From Oegoconia quadripuncta (Eukaryota; Arthropoda; Insecta; Lepidoptera; Autostichidae), in NCBI GenBank assembly GCA_949316235.1, contig OX438742.1, forward strand, positions 14,941,315 through 15,005,314: DNA of 64,000 bases. The letters are read 5' to 3'. Below are positions 22,206-34,420 of the stretch, one piece after another. Under the pieces are notes generated by a model, which saw only the letters and a list, made by a program, of their open reading frames with translations, made no database searches and was not told where the DNA came from. Within the stretch, counting starts at the first letter, position 1. The number at the start of each line of letters is the position of its first letter. Made by a program: the position numbers and the translations under genes.

Positions 22206-24693
22206 ATTATTAGGGCTGTACGTGTTGAACCTTTGTCCCCATGCATTCGGACCGCGGATTTCTAAGAGTAACAAATTTTAAAACCAACGGTACTTGAAAT
22301 TTTTTTATGAAATGGTAGTAAATCCATTAATCGCTTTTAAATTTTCATATTACGTTGGTTTCCATTTGAAATGGTAAATAAAATCACCCAAGTCTTCTAG
22401 TAAAATTATGCAGTTTCAACAGATGATTTTGATATTTTCATGGAGAATAAAATAGTTTAGAAAGTACATTAGTAGCTAGGTTATACGTTACATAGTGACA
22501 TTTCAAGTTAATATATTTACATACTTAATTATTTCAAAAGGCTTGGTTAAACTATTCAAATATATTTCGTGCGGTTGCGCCAAAATTATATAAATCTCGC
22601 CTGAGCTTTTCCATTATAAATTTTATGCGACTACGACACAACCTGGAGTATTACGATCTTAGGGTTTTATTTTTTCATATTTTATGTGTTTTTCTGTTCA
22701 CTCAGATTCATTACCCAACTAGCATAATCTAAGCCGTCCGTGATTTACGAACGTTGAAAAAAAAAGACATGAGGTAAGTAAATGGAAATTATATATGAAG
22801 AAAATCTAGATATATTTAATTATGTTTTTTTTTGTATTTTTAATAAATTTTACAATTATAGTTTTTTAAGAACCTTGAAATATGAAGCAATTGTAATGAA
22901 ACTTATATTTGTTTTTAAAGAATAATTAAAGTAATTCATAAAATTGTCGAAAAATGAGTTTTTTTTGGTAGTTTACGGTTGTAGTTTAAAAAAAAATATC
23001 AAACTAGCCTTCCGCGCGCTTGAATGTTTTTAGTCCTAAACTAAAATTAAACTGAGAAAAGAAATACCCGCTATTCTTACTAGTAGCAAAATTGAAATGA
23101 TACGAGTTATGTTCCCAGTTTCCTAACTGGGTTTAAAACTTGGAGAAATATTCTCTGAATTCTTGCTGCTGGTAATACTTGGTAGTAATTTTGGGAATAG
23201 GTCATAATCTAGTACGCAGACCATCTCTGTCCAAATTTAATCCAAATCTATAATATCCAAAGCCAGGTAGGTGTCCGCTATAGCGTGATGGATCACAACC
23301 ATCCAAATTTTCGCATTTATAATATGAATTATATACCTACTAAATATAAATTTGTAATAGGTACATATTAATGTTAAGTCGTGTCGCAACATTTTTTTTT
23401 CTAATAACAACAACTACATCTATCTATATCTAAATAGTGTAAAACAAAGCCAGTATCCGCGGTTTTTGTGCGCTTAGTTATTCTAAACTAAGCAACGGAT
23501 TTTATTGTGGTTTTCACTGTCATTTAGATAATTTCTGCTGGAAGATATTTTACAAACAATACAAATGATAGCTTATATTTTATATGAAGACCCAAGCGGA
23601 CGAATTTGATAAAAAGTTAAATACAGATTTAAATTAGAAAGAAATAAACTAAAGTTCTTATTCGTCCATATATATCTTTCGTTATATACCTACTAATATT
23701 TCGGACAATAGGAATGGGTGGTGCCCAAAAGACATCCACTCAGTATGATCACACCTAAAAATGATTAACATCATGTCAACCTTTTTGTATTCTAGAAATA
23801 TGGCCAAAATTTAAATTTTAAGCGTGTTCCAAGGGAATCGTATTTCACACATTCACTCCGCATTTTTTTTAGTCGCGTACGGGCTTTTATGTGTCATATT
23901 CAGAAAAAGGGTTAAGTGTTTTTCAAATACTTACCAAAGTATACATTGTACAAGGTAAGATTGTCTCAATAGCTATATTAATTTTGTGCCAATACGGTGT
24001 ATCTTTGATAGAGTTGGTATTTAAATCTCAAACGTATTAAGTTGAGGACAGTGACCTAACCATATTTTATATAAATGGGTAGACATTTTTGTGTCAATTT
24101 TAACAGTCTCCCATATCAGATTTACACGACGAGGGTCACGCGTTCGATTTTCAGTGGTTTACTACTCGATTTGGTTAATGGTAAAGTATTTTATAATTTC
24201 CATCATGGATACCAAGCACCTTCTTAGCTAAATCTATCGCTAAACAGCAATTTAAATACATTTCGTCTATTTATGATTCACATACTCTCTCCAAATTTTG
24301 GATGAGTTCACCTTTGGCCTTATTTTCATAGACCACCAGGTATGATGGAAAACTCGAAGTGAAAAAACGTTTTTATTACTTCAAAATCCATTCTATCCTG
24401 TTTCGAGATTGGTGGTGTTTTATGTTTGTGCGAAAAGTATGAAAATGAGAAATATTCTGAGGCAACTCAAGAGTTATTCAGACTACGTGATCTCATCCCA
24501 TAATCGTGCCAATCTTGTCTAAGAATATCAACGATCATTTGCAGCCTTCGGAGTGCCATCGAATGGGTTCCCACAGTACAGTCAATGATATTAGGTAAGT
24601 ATCGGAATAACTTTAATATAGGATTAGACTTATATAATAATGTTCAGTGTAGTTGAAGTGCTTAGGTGGATGATTTGATTACTTTATAAATAT
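22206..24693. other. Long AT-rich stretch, no feature recognised
   Basis: Nothing that I can assign on either strand over about 2.5 kb. Confidence 0.4.
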
Positions 24694-24805
24694 AATAATG
24701 AGTCTGTCCATTTGTAAGATCGCTTTACCTTCACGGTTAAACTACTAAACCGTTTTGCATAAAACGTGGCAGACAAGTGAGCGGTACGCGGACGAAGTTG
24801 CGAGT
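24694..24805 (-). repeat. Dispersed-repeat fragment
   Basis: 'tataataatgagtctgtcc', 'ttcacggttaaactactaaa' and 'gcggacgaagttgcgag' parallel the reverse strand of the TTATAATATTAG-tailed family (compare 63380-63590). Confidence 0.5.
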
Positions 24806-25025
24806 AATTTATATAAAAATAATGGATGTAGTAGCTTCACAATTATAAAAGTCTACTGATCGTTAAGTTAATAAAAAATTAAAGTACCTACTATTATTAC
24901 GAGTATCATACTTTATTGTATCATAAAATATAGATATATTTTTGGCAAATAACATATTATAGGTAACTAAATAGTGTCTTATACAGACTTAGGTAAGTAC
25001 CTAATACATAACTATGTTTACTATA

Positions 25026-25825
25026 CAGGGCGTCCCAAAGTTATGGGACATGAAGGGGAAGTACCTTAAATATCGTAGATAGTGAATTTTGCTCAAAGAA
25101 GACTTTATGTTATTTTTAAAAGTTAGTAATTCTGCATTCATAGATTTTCTAAAAATTATTTGCTTCGGCTGGGAATCGAACCGACTCAAATGTGAAAAAA
25201 AAAACACCCTACTTTTATGATGCCAATCGAAAGAATAGCTAAAAAATAATAACTCTGCCTAAGTAACATAGTATTTTAAAAGAAAGGAACAACGTGAAAT
25301 TAATCATTTTAATTAAATAAAAAACATACATGAAACTGCCGTAGTCAATTAAGTAGGTATTTTTTTGTAAATTAATTAATTAAATGCTCAAAATGTGATC
25401 CCTCTTGTCTTACGCAAATCGCCAATCTTTTAATGAGCCCGCTGCCTGTTGATTTTCTAATCATTTTATGGTGAACACTCGATGTGATATGGCACAATTC
25501 TGTTTGCAACTCGCCTACGTTCTCGTATCGCTTTTTGTTTTGACTCAATCATTTTATGTTGTTCCTTTCTTTTAAAATACTATGTTACTTAGGCAGAGTT
25601 ATTATTTTTTAGCTATTCTTTCGATTGGCATCATAAAAGTAGGGTGTTTTTTTTTTCACATTTAAGTCGGTTCGATTCCCAGCCGAAGCAAGTAATTTTT
25701 AGAAAATCTATGAATGCAGAATTACTAACTTTTAAAAATAACATAAAGTCTTCTTTGAGCAAAATTCACTATCTACAATATTTAAGGTACTTCCCCTTCA
25801 TGTCCCATAACTTTGGGACGCCCTG
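25026..25825. mobile_element. 800-bp DNA transposon with 268-bp inverted arms
   Basis: Arms 25026-25293 and 25558-25825 are near-identical reverse complements starting CAGGGCGTCCCAAAGTTATG. The 264-bp spacer keeps a remnant transposase C-terminus. The flanks TATA|CAGGG and CCCTG|TATA, together with the empty site in the second duplication copy, imply a 4-bp TATA target duplication (or 2-bp AT if one more base belongs to each end). The two arm frames (25001-25207 minus, 25644-25838 plus) give the same peptide because they are mirror copies, so they are shadows. A diverged relative of this end is at 31087-31220. Confidence 0.9.
25372..25464 (-). pseudogene. Transposase C-terminal remnant (IS630/mariner-like)
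   Basis: The minus strand reads MIRKSTGSGLIKRLAICVRQ then EGSHFEHLIN and a stop. A preceding piece in another frame (about 25545-25475) reads IRERRRVANRIVPYHI. The layout of an 'I.ERV..I....' block, then '..KR...C....G.HFEHL' and the stop, is what I know from the C-termini of IS630-Tc1-mariner-type transposases in insects. A frameshift separates the pieces and the catalytic region is gone. The family assignment is from pattern memory only. Confidence 0.5.
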
Positions 25826-26193
25826 TATACTAGATTAGTAATTGCTGGTTTATTATTTATATGCTAATAGATTAATAATTCGATTTTTCACTACAGCCAA
25901 TGAATATAATGTACCACATTTGTCCATATATGCGATGTGTTACCGAAATATGGGTAGTTCCACCCTTTTAAAATACAAACAGGTAAATAAAATTCATCCA
26001 ATTCGATGGAGCCCAGTGATGGACTTATAATATTTCCAAAGGGATTGATCACACTGCGCTGAAGACAAGAAGGCCGGGAGCGATACATCAGAAGAATTAC
26101 GTAGGCTCATACCGCCGTGGAGAGGTTTTAGAAGCCAAAGGTATTTCCAAATAGCGGTACAGCGTAGAATATATGTCATGAAGCGAACTATAG

Positions 26194-26446
26194 TTATTAC
26201 GAGTATCATACTTTTTTGTGTCATTAAATGACATATTATAGGTAACTAAATAGTGTTTTATACAGACTTAGGTATTTATGTTTACTTAACTAGATTAGTA
26301 ATTAATGGTTTATTATTTATATGCCGATATTTTAATAATTCTTTTTTTCACTTCAGCCAATGAATATAATGTACGTCATTTGTTCATATGCGATATGTTA
26401 TCGTATCGATATATAAGTGGTTCCACCCTTTTAAAATACAAACAGG
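26194..26446 (+). repeat. Direct-duplication copy 2 with the empty site
   Basis: This is colinear with the flanks of the 25-kb transposon and uninterrupted. The empty site reads 'atgtttacttaactagatta' at about 26278-26298. Confidence 0.85.
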
Positions 26447-28664
26447 AGTAAGATTTTAAACTCTTTCATCTCGACCCACTTAGATGTATGATATGGTTAT
26501 TTAATAGTCCAGTAAGGATACACTTTTAACATCCTTTAATTTTAAAGGGTAGAGTACCTATCAGTGATAGAATTAAAAAAATCTAACAAATCGGTAGCTT
26601 GCTTATAATATTAATATATATTATATTTAGTAATAAACATAGACTATATTATGATTAAAATTACCACTGTGAATTTCATTGCGTCGAGAACATACTTAGA
26701 ACTCCTGTAACTATTTTCAAAAAAATCCATCAATAACTCAATAAACTATTTAAAAAATATAAAGTACAAGTGCCCATTGATTATTTTTTAAGAAAATTGT
26801 TTAAGGAGATCTTAGCATCTTCGACAATGCTATGAATTTCACATTGGTTAATTTTAATTTAATGTTGTAGGTTTTATAAGTAATTACCTATACTTTACCT
26901 AAAGCAAAGTACAGCATTATTAGAAAACATTTTTATTTGACTACTGATGGGTACTCTATCCTTCTACAAAAAAAAATCAGGAACTTTATAATTATAGGAA
27001 GTTACACCACAAAAATTTACTGAACTTTTACTGGACTAAAAATCAACTTCTGTGTATCACTCTTCAAAGTAGAGTACCTAATCAATACAAAAATTTTAAA
27101 TATATTAAGAACTAAGTATTTGTAACTGTATTCACTTTAATCACATCCAAAGTCATAGGTACTGTCGAATGCGGCATTTGAACTTCTATCCCACCCTCAT
27201 TTTCCCCGCACTCCGCCCCTTCTTCAATGTGCTACGCAACTTTTCCGAATTATAAGTAGACTGTCTTTTGGTTGTGGGGTCATAGGGTAATTTAGGAAAC
27301 GTTCTTGAAAATTGCAGAAGTTTGCAGAAATGTTTACGCCACACATTGTAATGAATGATTTGTTATGAATAAATTCCTTGTATCCTGCATATTTATTTAC
27401 CTAGAATTTACTAGATTTATTAACTTAGCTTATTAATATACGAAACATAAGGAGCTAATAAATACCTACTAGCTAACTCGATCCCTTATTAAGTTGTAAT
27501 GATTTATGATTTAATGACGTGGGAAAAAACTATTACAATATATTGATACAGTTGAAGTGTAGAAAGAAACTTGGAGAAATGTTTCCTTGTAGAACATTAA
27601 CCAGGAAGTAACAGGAACGTGAAACCCTAGACCGAAGTAGGTACTCATGTGTAAATAGGCTGAAGTATTGAACGGAATAATGGTCTTACAACACGGAAGT
27701 GTGGAACACAAAGGGCTTATTGGTTTTGGAATTTATACCTATAAATGTTAGTATAAGAATAAAAATGAATTAATGTTTCTAAATTATGTGCAGGGCACGC
27801 AGAAGGTGGATAGGAACGTTCAATGACTAACAGTAAGTCGAAAGTTTGGTTAGACAAGTTGGGCCTCCAAATGTTTGTAGGTAATTCACCAAGAGGTTGG
27901 CTGCGTCATCTTATTCAAAGGGAACGGAAATTGGCTAAGTACTTAATAAGCTAAGCTAATTGAATGGTAATTAGTGCCTGCTACCGAAAATTGTATATAT
28001 GGCATTACTAATTTTCCGCTCGCGGCTCCGTTCGCGTGGAAGTAGTATCGCTGAGCAATTTTCGTCAGGCATCCCTGGGGAACCTTTTACTGGGATAAAT
28101 AAGTTTTCCTGGTCAAATCATTACAGTGATTTCGCCGTGATTAATCAACCAAACGAACAATCCAAATTTTTGTAATTATAATATTAATTCTTTTTGATTT
28201 ACAGTAAAATAACATTTATATAAACTCCTCACAATCACAAGGATCGTCTGATAATTTTCCCCAGAGATTATAGATGTGATTATTGTTGTCAACCACTTTT
28301 ATAAATAATAAATAAACCGTCATATTTTTCAGTCTTGACAGGTTGGATAAATTCTTAGGCAAGACAATTTATACATCAAATGATTTACTTAAAAAAAACA
28401 TCTTAAATTGATATAATTAATGTATATTATTATAATATTAATATCTAAGCTTTTTGTTAGTGAATACCACCGACGCTCATGCATGATTCTTTGAAAATAT
28501 TTCTAATTACTATACAAAATTCATACCGTATTAAGTTTTAACAGGTGTAATCCTAAATGTAGATCTCATCGAGTGATTTTATATTGATACAGGTAAGAGA
28601 CTACGCTAGGGTCGGTAGCGTCGGTAGTTTACGAGATAAAACTTTAATTTCAAAATCTTATAAA
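26447..28664. other. Unassigned; scattered TAGAGTACC motifs
   Basis: 'gtagagtacctatcagt' (26552), its inverted form 'actgatgggtactctatcc' (26943) and 'gtagagtaccta' (27069) recur, as does 'tagtccagtaa' (26508) inverted at about 27026. They suggest a decayed inverted-repeat element at 26500-27080. The rest holds nothing that I recognise. Confidence 0.35.
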
Positions 28665-28760
28665 TGAATCAATCAATCAATCAATGAAATACTCTTTATT
28701 GCACAATTAATAAAAGCTACACGAAGAATACAGCGTACATCAATAATCTTTACAATTCTA
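28665..28760 (-). mobile_element. LINE-like 3' tail with (ATCA)n
   Basis: 'gaatcaatcaatcaatcaat' then 'gaaatactctttattgcaca' is a minus-strand retroposon 3' end: a tetranucleotide tail with a reversed AATAAAG-type signal. The body is not recognisable. Confidence 0.45.
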
Positions 28761-30090
28761 GAAAAACAATTACTAAACTACTAAGAAATACGTTTAAACT
28801 TTTTCAACATTTTTTTCATAACATCTTGTAGCCCTTGTAATTTTACGTGAGTCAACACTTTAGCAATCAAAAAAACTTGAAAACGTTTTGAGAAATTGAC
28901 AATTTACGCTTTTGCAACGATTGAAAAGTCATTCTCAATGATAAAATAAATGCGGCATTTATTTTGTTTATAAATGAGACTAGACACATAATGTTAGAAT
29001 TTTGTTAGTGTTCTTTGATATTAGTTAAGTGATACCCCTATATGTACTTTACCCCTAACTAAATAAGTTAACCATAAAATGCTTGTCTCATTATAATTAA
29101 AAAGTCTAGCTTCATTAACAAAACAGCACAAATAGTAAATGTTTGTTTGGCATCTCCCAACTCTGTTTAGGGACCGCGTAGTGGCTCTCTGTGGCACTGA
29201 CATTAGTTGCATAATTACTTTGATGGTAGAGACTTTAATATGCATGTACTGAGTATAATGTCTTCAACTTGATATTGGCTTCACTGCTCGGCAATTGTGG
29301 ATGAACTGGAGTACGTTGCAAAGCAAAATATGTTTTAAACTTAATTTTGTACGTAACACTAAAATGGAAAATTGTAACTAATAAGTTTAAATATTTAACT
29401 TCCATTAGCCTATGGACTGAAATATGGCCCGTTTCTATTTGGGTCTACTGCAATAAATTATAAATTAATTCACTACACTAAAAGGAGCACGTCCTCTTGT
29501 GTTTCTCGGAACCCAAACTTCGTGTCTGAAATTAATGCTCTTTGGGTTGTCGTCTTAAGCCCACTTATCTAAAATTAGATATTGAGGCTTACAAAGTTAT
29601 ATGTTAATAGAGCATAATAATAATAAATTGAAATATATTACTGACGTGATAACAGCTGTGTCTATATTGTCTTGTAATTTAAAATGATCAATTCACAAGA
29701 AACGGACTGCAATACCGCTGTAAAATAATATTGCTATCGGTCAGTGAGTGGGATTTTTCGTATGAAAATACATAAGGCCGATACGGATTTTATAAAATTA
29801 CAATAATAATGTGAAAATCGTGGTTTTCGATATTAAATTCAACTTGATATCTCCAGGCGCTTCGGACAATAAGGGCCTTGAAATGTTTGTCAATAGTAAT
29901 GTTATGTACTTAACCATTGGGCAACGAAACCTGGTACACGCACTTGTCCGTCTTTTTTCGAATTTGATTGAGTTAGTTTTTTTCAAATTCCAACTGAAAT
30001 AAGGGTTAGGATAGGGTAGGTACGATAAGTTTATTAGGTAATTTGCAGTTCAATTATTATTACTATTGCTCGGCCAATAGGTTAGTATTT
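28761..30090. other. AT-rich stretch, no feature recognised
   Basis: Overlapping frames at 29798-30002 on both strands have no motif; no supported feature. Confidence 0.4.
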
Positions 30091-30780
30091 CATTTTGAAT
30101 CCAATCCACAGCAGCTAGGGTAAGCTCACGGAGTTTATTGCAGCCCTCCGTTCAATCCCCTGCCGGCCCTCTTATCCACAAATCAATCGCATCCGGCGCG
30201 TGCGTCACAATCCCTGAAAGCCAGGCCGAGAGTTCCTGGATAAGGTCACCAACCGGAAACTGGCGAAATTACTATTTTGTTCGAACGTCTGGGGGGGACT
30301 ATTGGATCTCAGGATAACACCGAAAAGGTTTCGACTGGACTGCCCTGATTGGCTTCCGATACCATAGGCAGGAGGTCACTGACCACTTTTGTCCAATCGG
30401 CAATAGCGGATGCATTCAATCATAAAAAAAAATACCGCCAAGGTTAATCTGTTGATTTGGATGTCCGTGATGAACAATATTCAGAGATGGATTATACTAG
30501 AGCCAGGACTGGCGTCTGTGGGACGTCGGCAGACGCTGCCCGTGCTATGCCAGCTGATAACTTTCCAGATTAACCCTCGAATTTTGGTTTGTGTCCTGCG
30601 AGGTGATTTCGAAAAGTCAGCGAACGATCCTGATTAGCGCAGAAATACTATGACGCACCGTCTCGTATTCGAAACGATCGAAAGGTCGAGGTAGTACTGG
30701 ATCATCTGCATAAACTAACATCTCCGACCTGGTGACGGGTATACCACGTGTAAACGTTGTAAGGGAGTTTCATTTCAATA
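30091..30780. repeat. GC-rich block, probable decayed retroelement
   Basis: Base composition differs sharply from the flanks ('gcccctccg'-type stretches around 30150-30260, 'gggacgtcggcagacgctgc' near 30520). On the minus strand, phrases such as 'ttattgcagccctccgttc' recall LINE 3' regions, but no reverse-transcriptase motif is readable. The frame 30410-30637 is unrecognised. Confidence 0.35.
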
Positions 30781-30902
30781 CGTGTGGATAATGACATCAG
30801 TGAAGCTAAAGATAAAATAGATATATCCGGATGTAAATTTGTAAACTAGAGAAAGATAGTTTTGCTTAATTCGTCACAACGATACGATCGGAGCCATATG
30901 CA

Positions 30903-32350
30903 AAAGTTATGGGTACTTCAAATATAAATTAATACGTGCTTATATACCACCGCTACACTGAATGCCTTGACTTTAATATCTTTGTTAATTTGTATCCTGT
31001 CTCACATTATTATTCTGTATTAGATGTGAAATTAGAATATTGTTTACTTACATAAGACTCATTGTCAGAACTATTAATGGGGAAATACAGGGCGTCTAAA
31101 ATTTATGGGACATAAAGGAGAGTAAATTTAATACTGAGCACAGCTAATTTTACTAAAAGGGAACTTCTTTGGACCATAAAAACTGCATTCATAGTTTCTT
31201 TAAATCCCATGCAAATCGAACTTGAGGCCAAATTTAAAACGTTATCATTGTGATAGATTTCGTGGTCTCCCTTTAATTTTATAAATAATGTTAATGCAGA
31301 GATTTGAACTTTATTACCGATTGTAACGACTGACTTTAAAAAATATAGGATGATATCGCGGAGGCAAGCTACTTTTCAAAATTCTATGAATGTACTTTCA
31401 TAAGAGCTTTTATTTAACTTACGTACTTCATAATGTAACTATGCCCCTTCAAAATTTGCAAGTAAAATTAGAACCATTTCCTGTTTACGTAAGAAGTTGA
31501 AATTTTGCATACTCGTTCAGCTCTAATCACAATACATTTATATATGATAGACATGAACAGATGCTGCAGCCATAGGATCGTCGCGAGGGGAACTCCTTAA
31601 CGATTAATAGGATGCAAAATTTTGCATACTCGTTTAGTTTTGATAGTTAAACAGGATTGCCTCCACAAGAGGGATCTTCTCTATGGTTCATAGCACGGAT
31701 ACGTGAAAATGAAATGTTGTGTAACCATAGTTTACAATACAGTATTTGATTGCTGAGGACCCCTATTAAGTAAGTAAATACTATAAAATAAAGATTATAA
31801 AATAAAGTATAAAATAAAGAGTATTTTATTGTATTGTATTGTATTGCAAATACCTGTACCAGGAGTCCTTGCTCTTTCATGATGACAGTCACAACAACAG
31901 CTATTAACCTTATTATTAAAATAATATGTGATAATCATGACATTAGAGGCTTGTTTTTAAAAGTATTTCAATGAGGAACATTCTCCATGAAAATAAAATA
32001 AGGTTTAGTTTTAGTAAAATTAATCATTTTCAATGTTACATATACATTACAATCCATAGTCTCTGGGGCCTCTAAAGGCTGTTACTCGTTGTGTAAAAAT
32101 CCTAAATTACATAAAACGTATATTTTATCTTAAAATCAAGAAGAAACCAGAATTGCAAACTAAAAATAGCTCGTACTCGGGAGTAATTGAAACTTTGGAC
32201 CAACAAATTTCCCTTCAAGTGTTTACAAGGTGCCTTCATGCCTCCTTACATCAACTTAGGGTGTGATTACATTTATACGTTAACTAGAAAGTAGTTCATT
32301 ACCCATTGCTCATTCATCAGTAACTAACATAATACACTTTGGCAAAATCT
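30903..32350 (+). repeat. Tandem duplication, copy 1 (1,448 bp)
   Basis: The unit begins 'aaagttatgggtacttc' and recurs head-to-tail at a constant offset of 1,448 bp. Identity holds to 32343/33791. The last bases, 'aaaatct' (32344-32350), differ from the right flank 'taaatca'. In all the long blocks that I compared by eye the two copies are identical. No gene lies inside. The duplicated 81-codon minus frame (31647-31892) has no motif. Confidence 0.95.
31087..31220 (+). mobile_element. Diverged end of the CAGGGCGTC transposon family
   Basis: 'tacagggcgtctaaaattta' then 'tgggacataaaggagagta' and 'ctgcattcatag' follow the 25026 terminal repeat with many substitutions. No partner end is seen. 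It is repeated at 32535-32668 by the tandem duplication. Confidence 0.6.
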
Positions 32351-33798
32351 AAAGTTATGGGTACTTCAAATATAAATTAATACGTGCTTATATACCACCG
32401 CTACACTGAATGCCTTGACTTTAATATCTTTGTTAATTTGTATCCTGTCTCACATTATTATTCTGTATTAGATGTGAAATTAGAATATTGTTTACTTACA
32501 TAAGACTCATTGTCAGAACTATTAATGGGGAAATACAGGGCGTCTAAAATTTATGGGACATAAAGGAGAGTAAATTTAATACTGAGCACAGCTAATTTTA
32601 CTAAAAGGGAACTTCTTTGGACCATAAAAACTGCATTCATAGTTTCTTTAAATCCCATGCAAATCGAACTTGAGGCCAAATTTAAAACGTTATCATTGTG
32701 ATAGATTTCGTGGTCTCCCTTTAATTTTATAAATAATGTTAATGCAGAGATTTGAACTTTATTACCGATTGTAACGACTGACTTTAAAAAATATAGGATG
32801 ATATCGCGGAGGCAAGCTACTTTTCAAAATTCTATGAATGTACTTTCATAAGAGCTTTTATTTAACTTACGTACTTCATAATGTAACTATGCCCCTTCAA
32901 AATTTGCAAGTAAAATTAGAACCATTTCCTGTTTACGTAAGAAGTTGAAATTTTGCATACTCGTTCAGCTCTAATCACAATACATTTATATATGATAGAC
33001 ATGAACAGATGCTGCAGCCATAGGATCGTCGCGAGGGGAACTCCTTAACGATTAATAGGATGCAAAATTTTGCATACTCGTTTAGTTTTGATAGTTAAAC
33101 AGGATTGCCTCCACAAGAGGGATCTTCTCTATGGTTCATAGCACGGATACGTGAAAATGAAATGTTGTGTAACCATAGTTTACAATACAGTATTTGATTG
33201 CTGAGGACCCCTATTAAGTAAGTAAATACTATAAAATAAAGATTATAAAATAAAGTATAAAATAAAGAGTATTTTATTGTATTGTATTGTATTGCAAATA
33301 CCTGTACCAGGAGTCCTTGCTCTTTCATGATGACAGTCACAACAACAGCTATTAACCTTATTATTAAAATAATATGTGATAATCATGACATTAGAGGCTT
33401 GTTTTTAAAAGTATTTCAATGAGGAACATTCTCCATGAAAATAAAATAAGGTTTAGTTTTAGTAAAATTAATCATTTTCAATGTTACATATACATTACAA
33501 TCCATAGTCTCTGGGGCCTCTAAAGGCTGTTACTCGTTGTGTAAAAATCCTAAATTACATAAAACGTATATTTTATCTTAAAATCAAGAAGAAACCAGAA
33601 TTGCAAACTAAAAATAGCTCGTACTCGGGAGTAATTGAAACTTTGGACCAACAAATTTCCCTTCAAGTGTTTACAAGGTGCCTTCATGCCTCCTTACATC
33701 AACTTAGGGTGTGATTACATTTATACGTTAACTAGAAAGTAGTTCATTACCCATTGCTCATTCATCAGTAACTAACATAATACACTTTGGCTAAATCA
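32351..33798 (+). repeat. Tandem duplication, copy 2 (1,448 bp)
   Basis: Exact head-to-tail copy of 30903-32350 at +1,448. The joint reads 'ctttggcaaaatct|aaagttatggg'. The outer right edge reads 'ctttggctaaatcaatcc'. Confidence 0.95.
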
Positions 33799-34152
33799 AT
33801 CCAAATAACAGAAAGTATTATTTATTGATATCAGTTTCAGCAATGGAAATTTGACTCATTGTCTGATAACAAACTATGATTAGGTTGTTACATTTTTCAC
33901 AGTTTGTAGAGCTCACTTGTGAGTATATTCTCACATATTAACGACGTCACCCGTCATGTGTAACAAAATGCCATCATCAATGTTACTCATTCACAATGGC
34001 CAGCGTGATGCGTTAATGTTGTTATGACGAAAAACATAATACTTAATAGCTTTATGAGAAACAACTAAACGACTTTATTTAAAAATTGAAAGATTTTGTT
34101 ACTACAGATTTTAACTTGGCAAGCGTGGATTTGACGCGCAAAAATATGTACA
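33799..34152. other. Unassigned stretch
   Basis: No feature recognised before the periodic array. Confidence 0.4.
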
Positions 34153-34420
34153 ATTCGCAACATGTCACACGACCGATAATAGTTCCATTCGTAATAAGGC
34201 TCTAATAGTAAAATTGCACAGTTCTATTCGCAGAATGATCAATTCGCACAAGTCGTATTTGCAGAACGTCCGATTCGCACAAGATCCTATATGCATAACA
34301 TTTCCTTCGCGTAAAGTTACATTCGCAGAACAGCTGATTTTCAAAATGTCCTCCCAATCGCAGGTTGACCAATTCCACAGAATTAATATAGCACTAACGT
34401 ACCAATTCGCAAAAAAATTA
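34153..34420 (+). repeat. Array of ATTCGCAnAA words at about 16-bp pitch
   Basis: ATTCGCA-type words start at 34226, 34242, 34257, 34273, 34289, 34306 (as TTCGC), 34321, 34337, about 34354, 34371 and 34404, spaced mostly 15-17 bp. The row consensus is ATTCGCAnAAnnnncc. Less regular units occur back to 34153. Only the 7-10-bp word is conserved; the rest of each row varies. The complementary frames at 34165-34483 are by-products of this periodicity. No terminal repeats are found. Confidence 0.75.

Larger units (their letters stand above)
24894..25983 (+). repeat. Direct-duplication copy 1, interrupted by a transposon
   Basis: The flanks of the transposon (24894-25022 and 25826-25983) match 26194-26446 in order: 'ttattacgagtatcatactt', 'ggtaactaaatagtgt', then 'tagattagtaatt', 'agccaatgaatataatgta', 'ttccacccttttaaaataca'. 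Copy 2 lacks the transposon and a short AT-rich insertion near 24930. Confidence 0.85.

Noticed and set aside
25001..25838. Two near-identical 64-68-codon frames in opposite orientation as paired genes
   Set aside because: They are the same stretch of the two inverted arms of the DNA transposon, read in mirror image.
7049..28690. (TGAT)n and (ATCA)n runs as a CRISPR-like or satellite array
   Set aside because: They are short simple-sequence runs, at least two of them retroposon tails. There are no spacers or unit structure.
31647..33340. Two identical 81-codon minus-strand frames 1,448 bp apart as a duplicated small gene
   Set aside because: They are identical because the whole segment is tandemly duplicated. 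The peptide is low-complexity, includes an (AATAC)n-like tract and has no motif or splice context.
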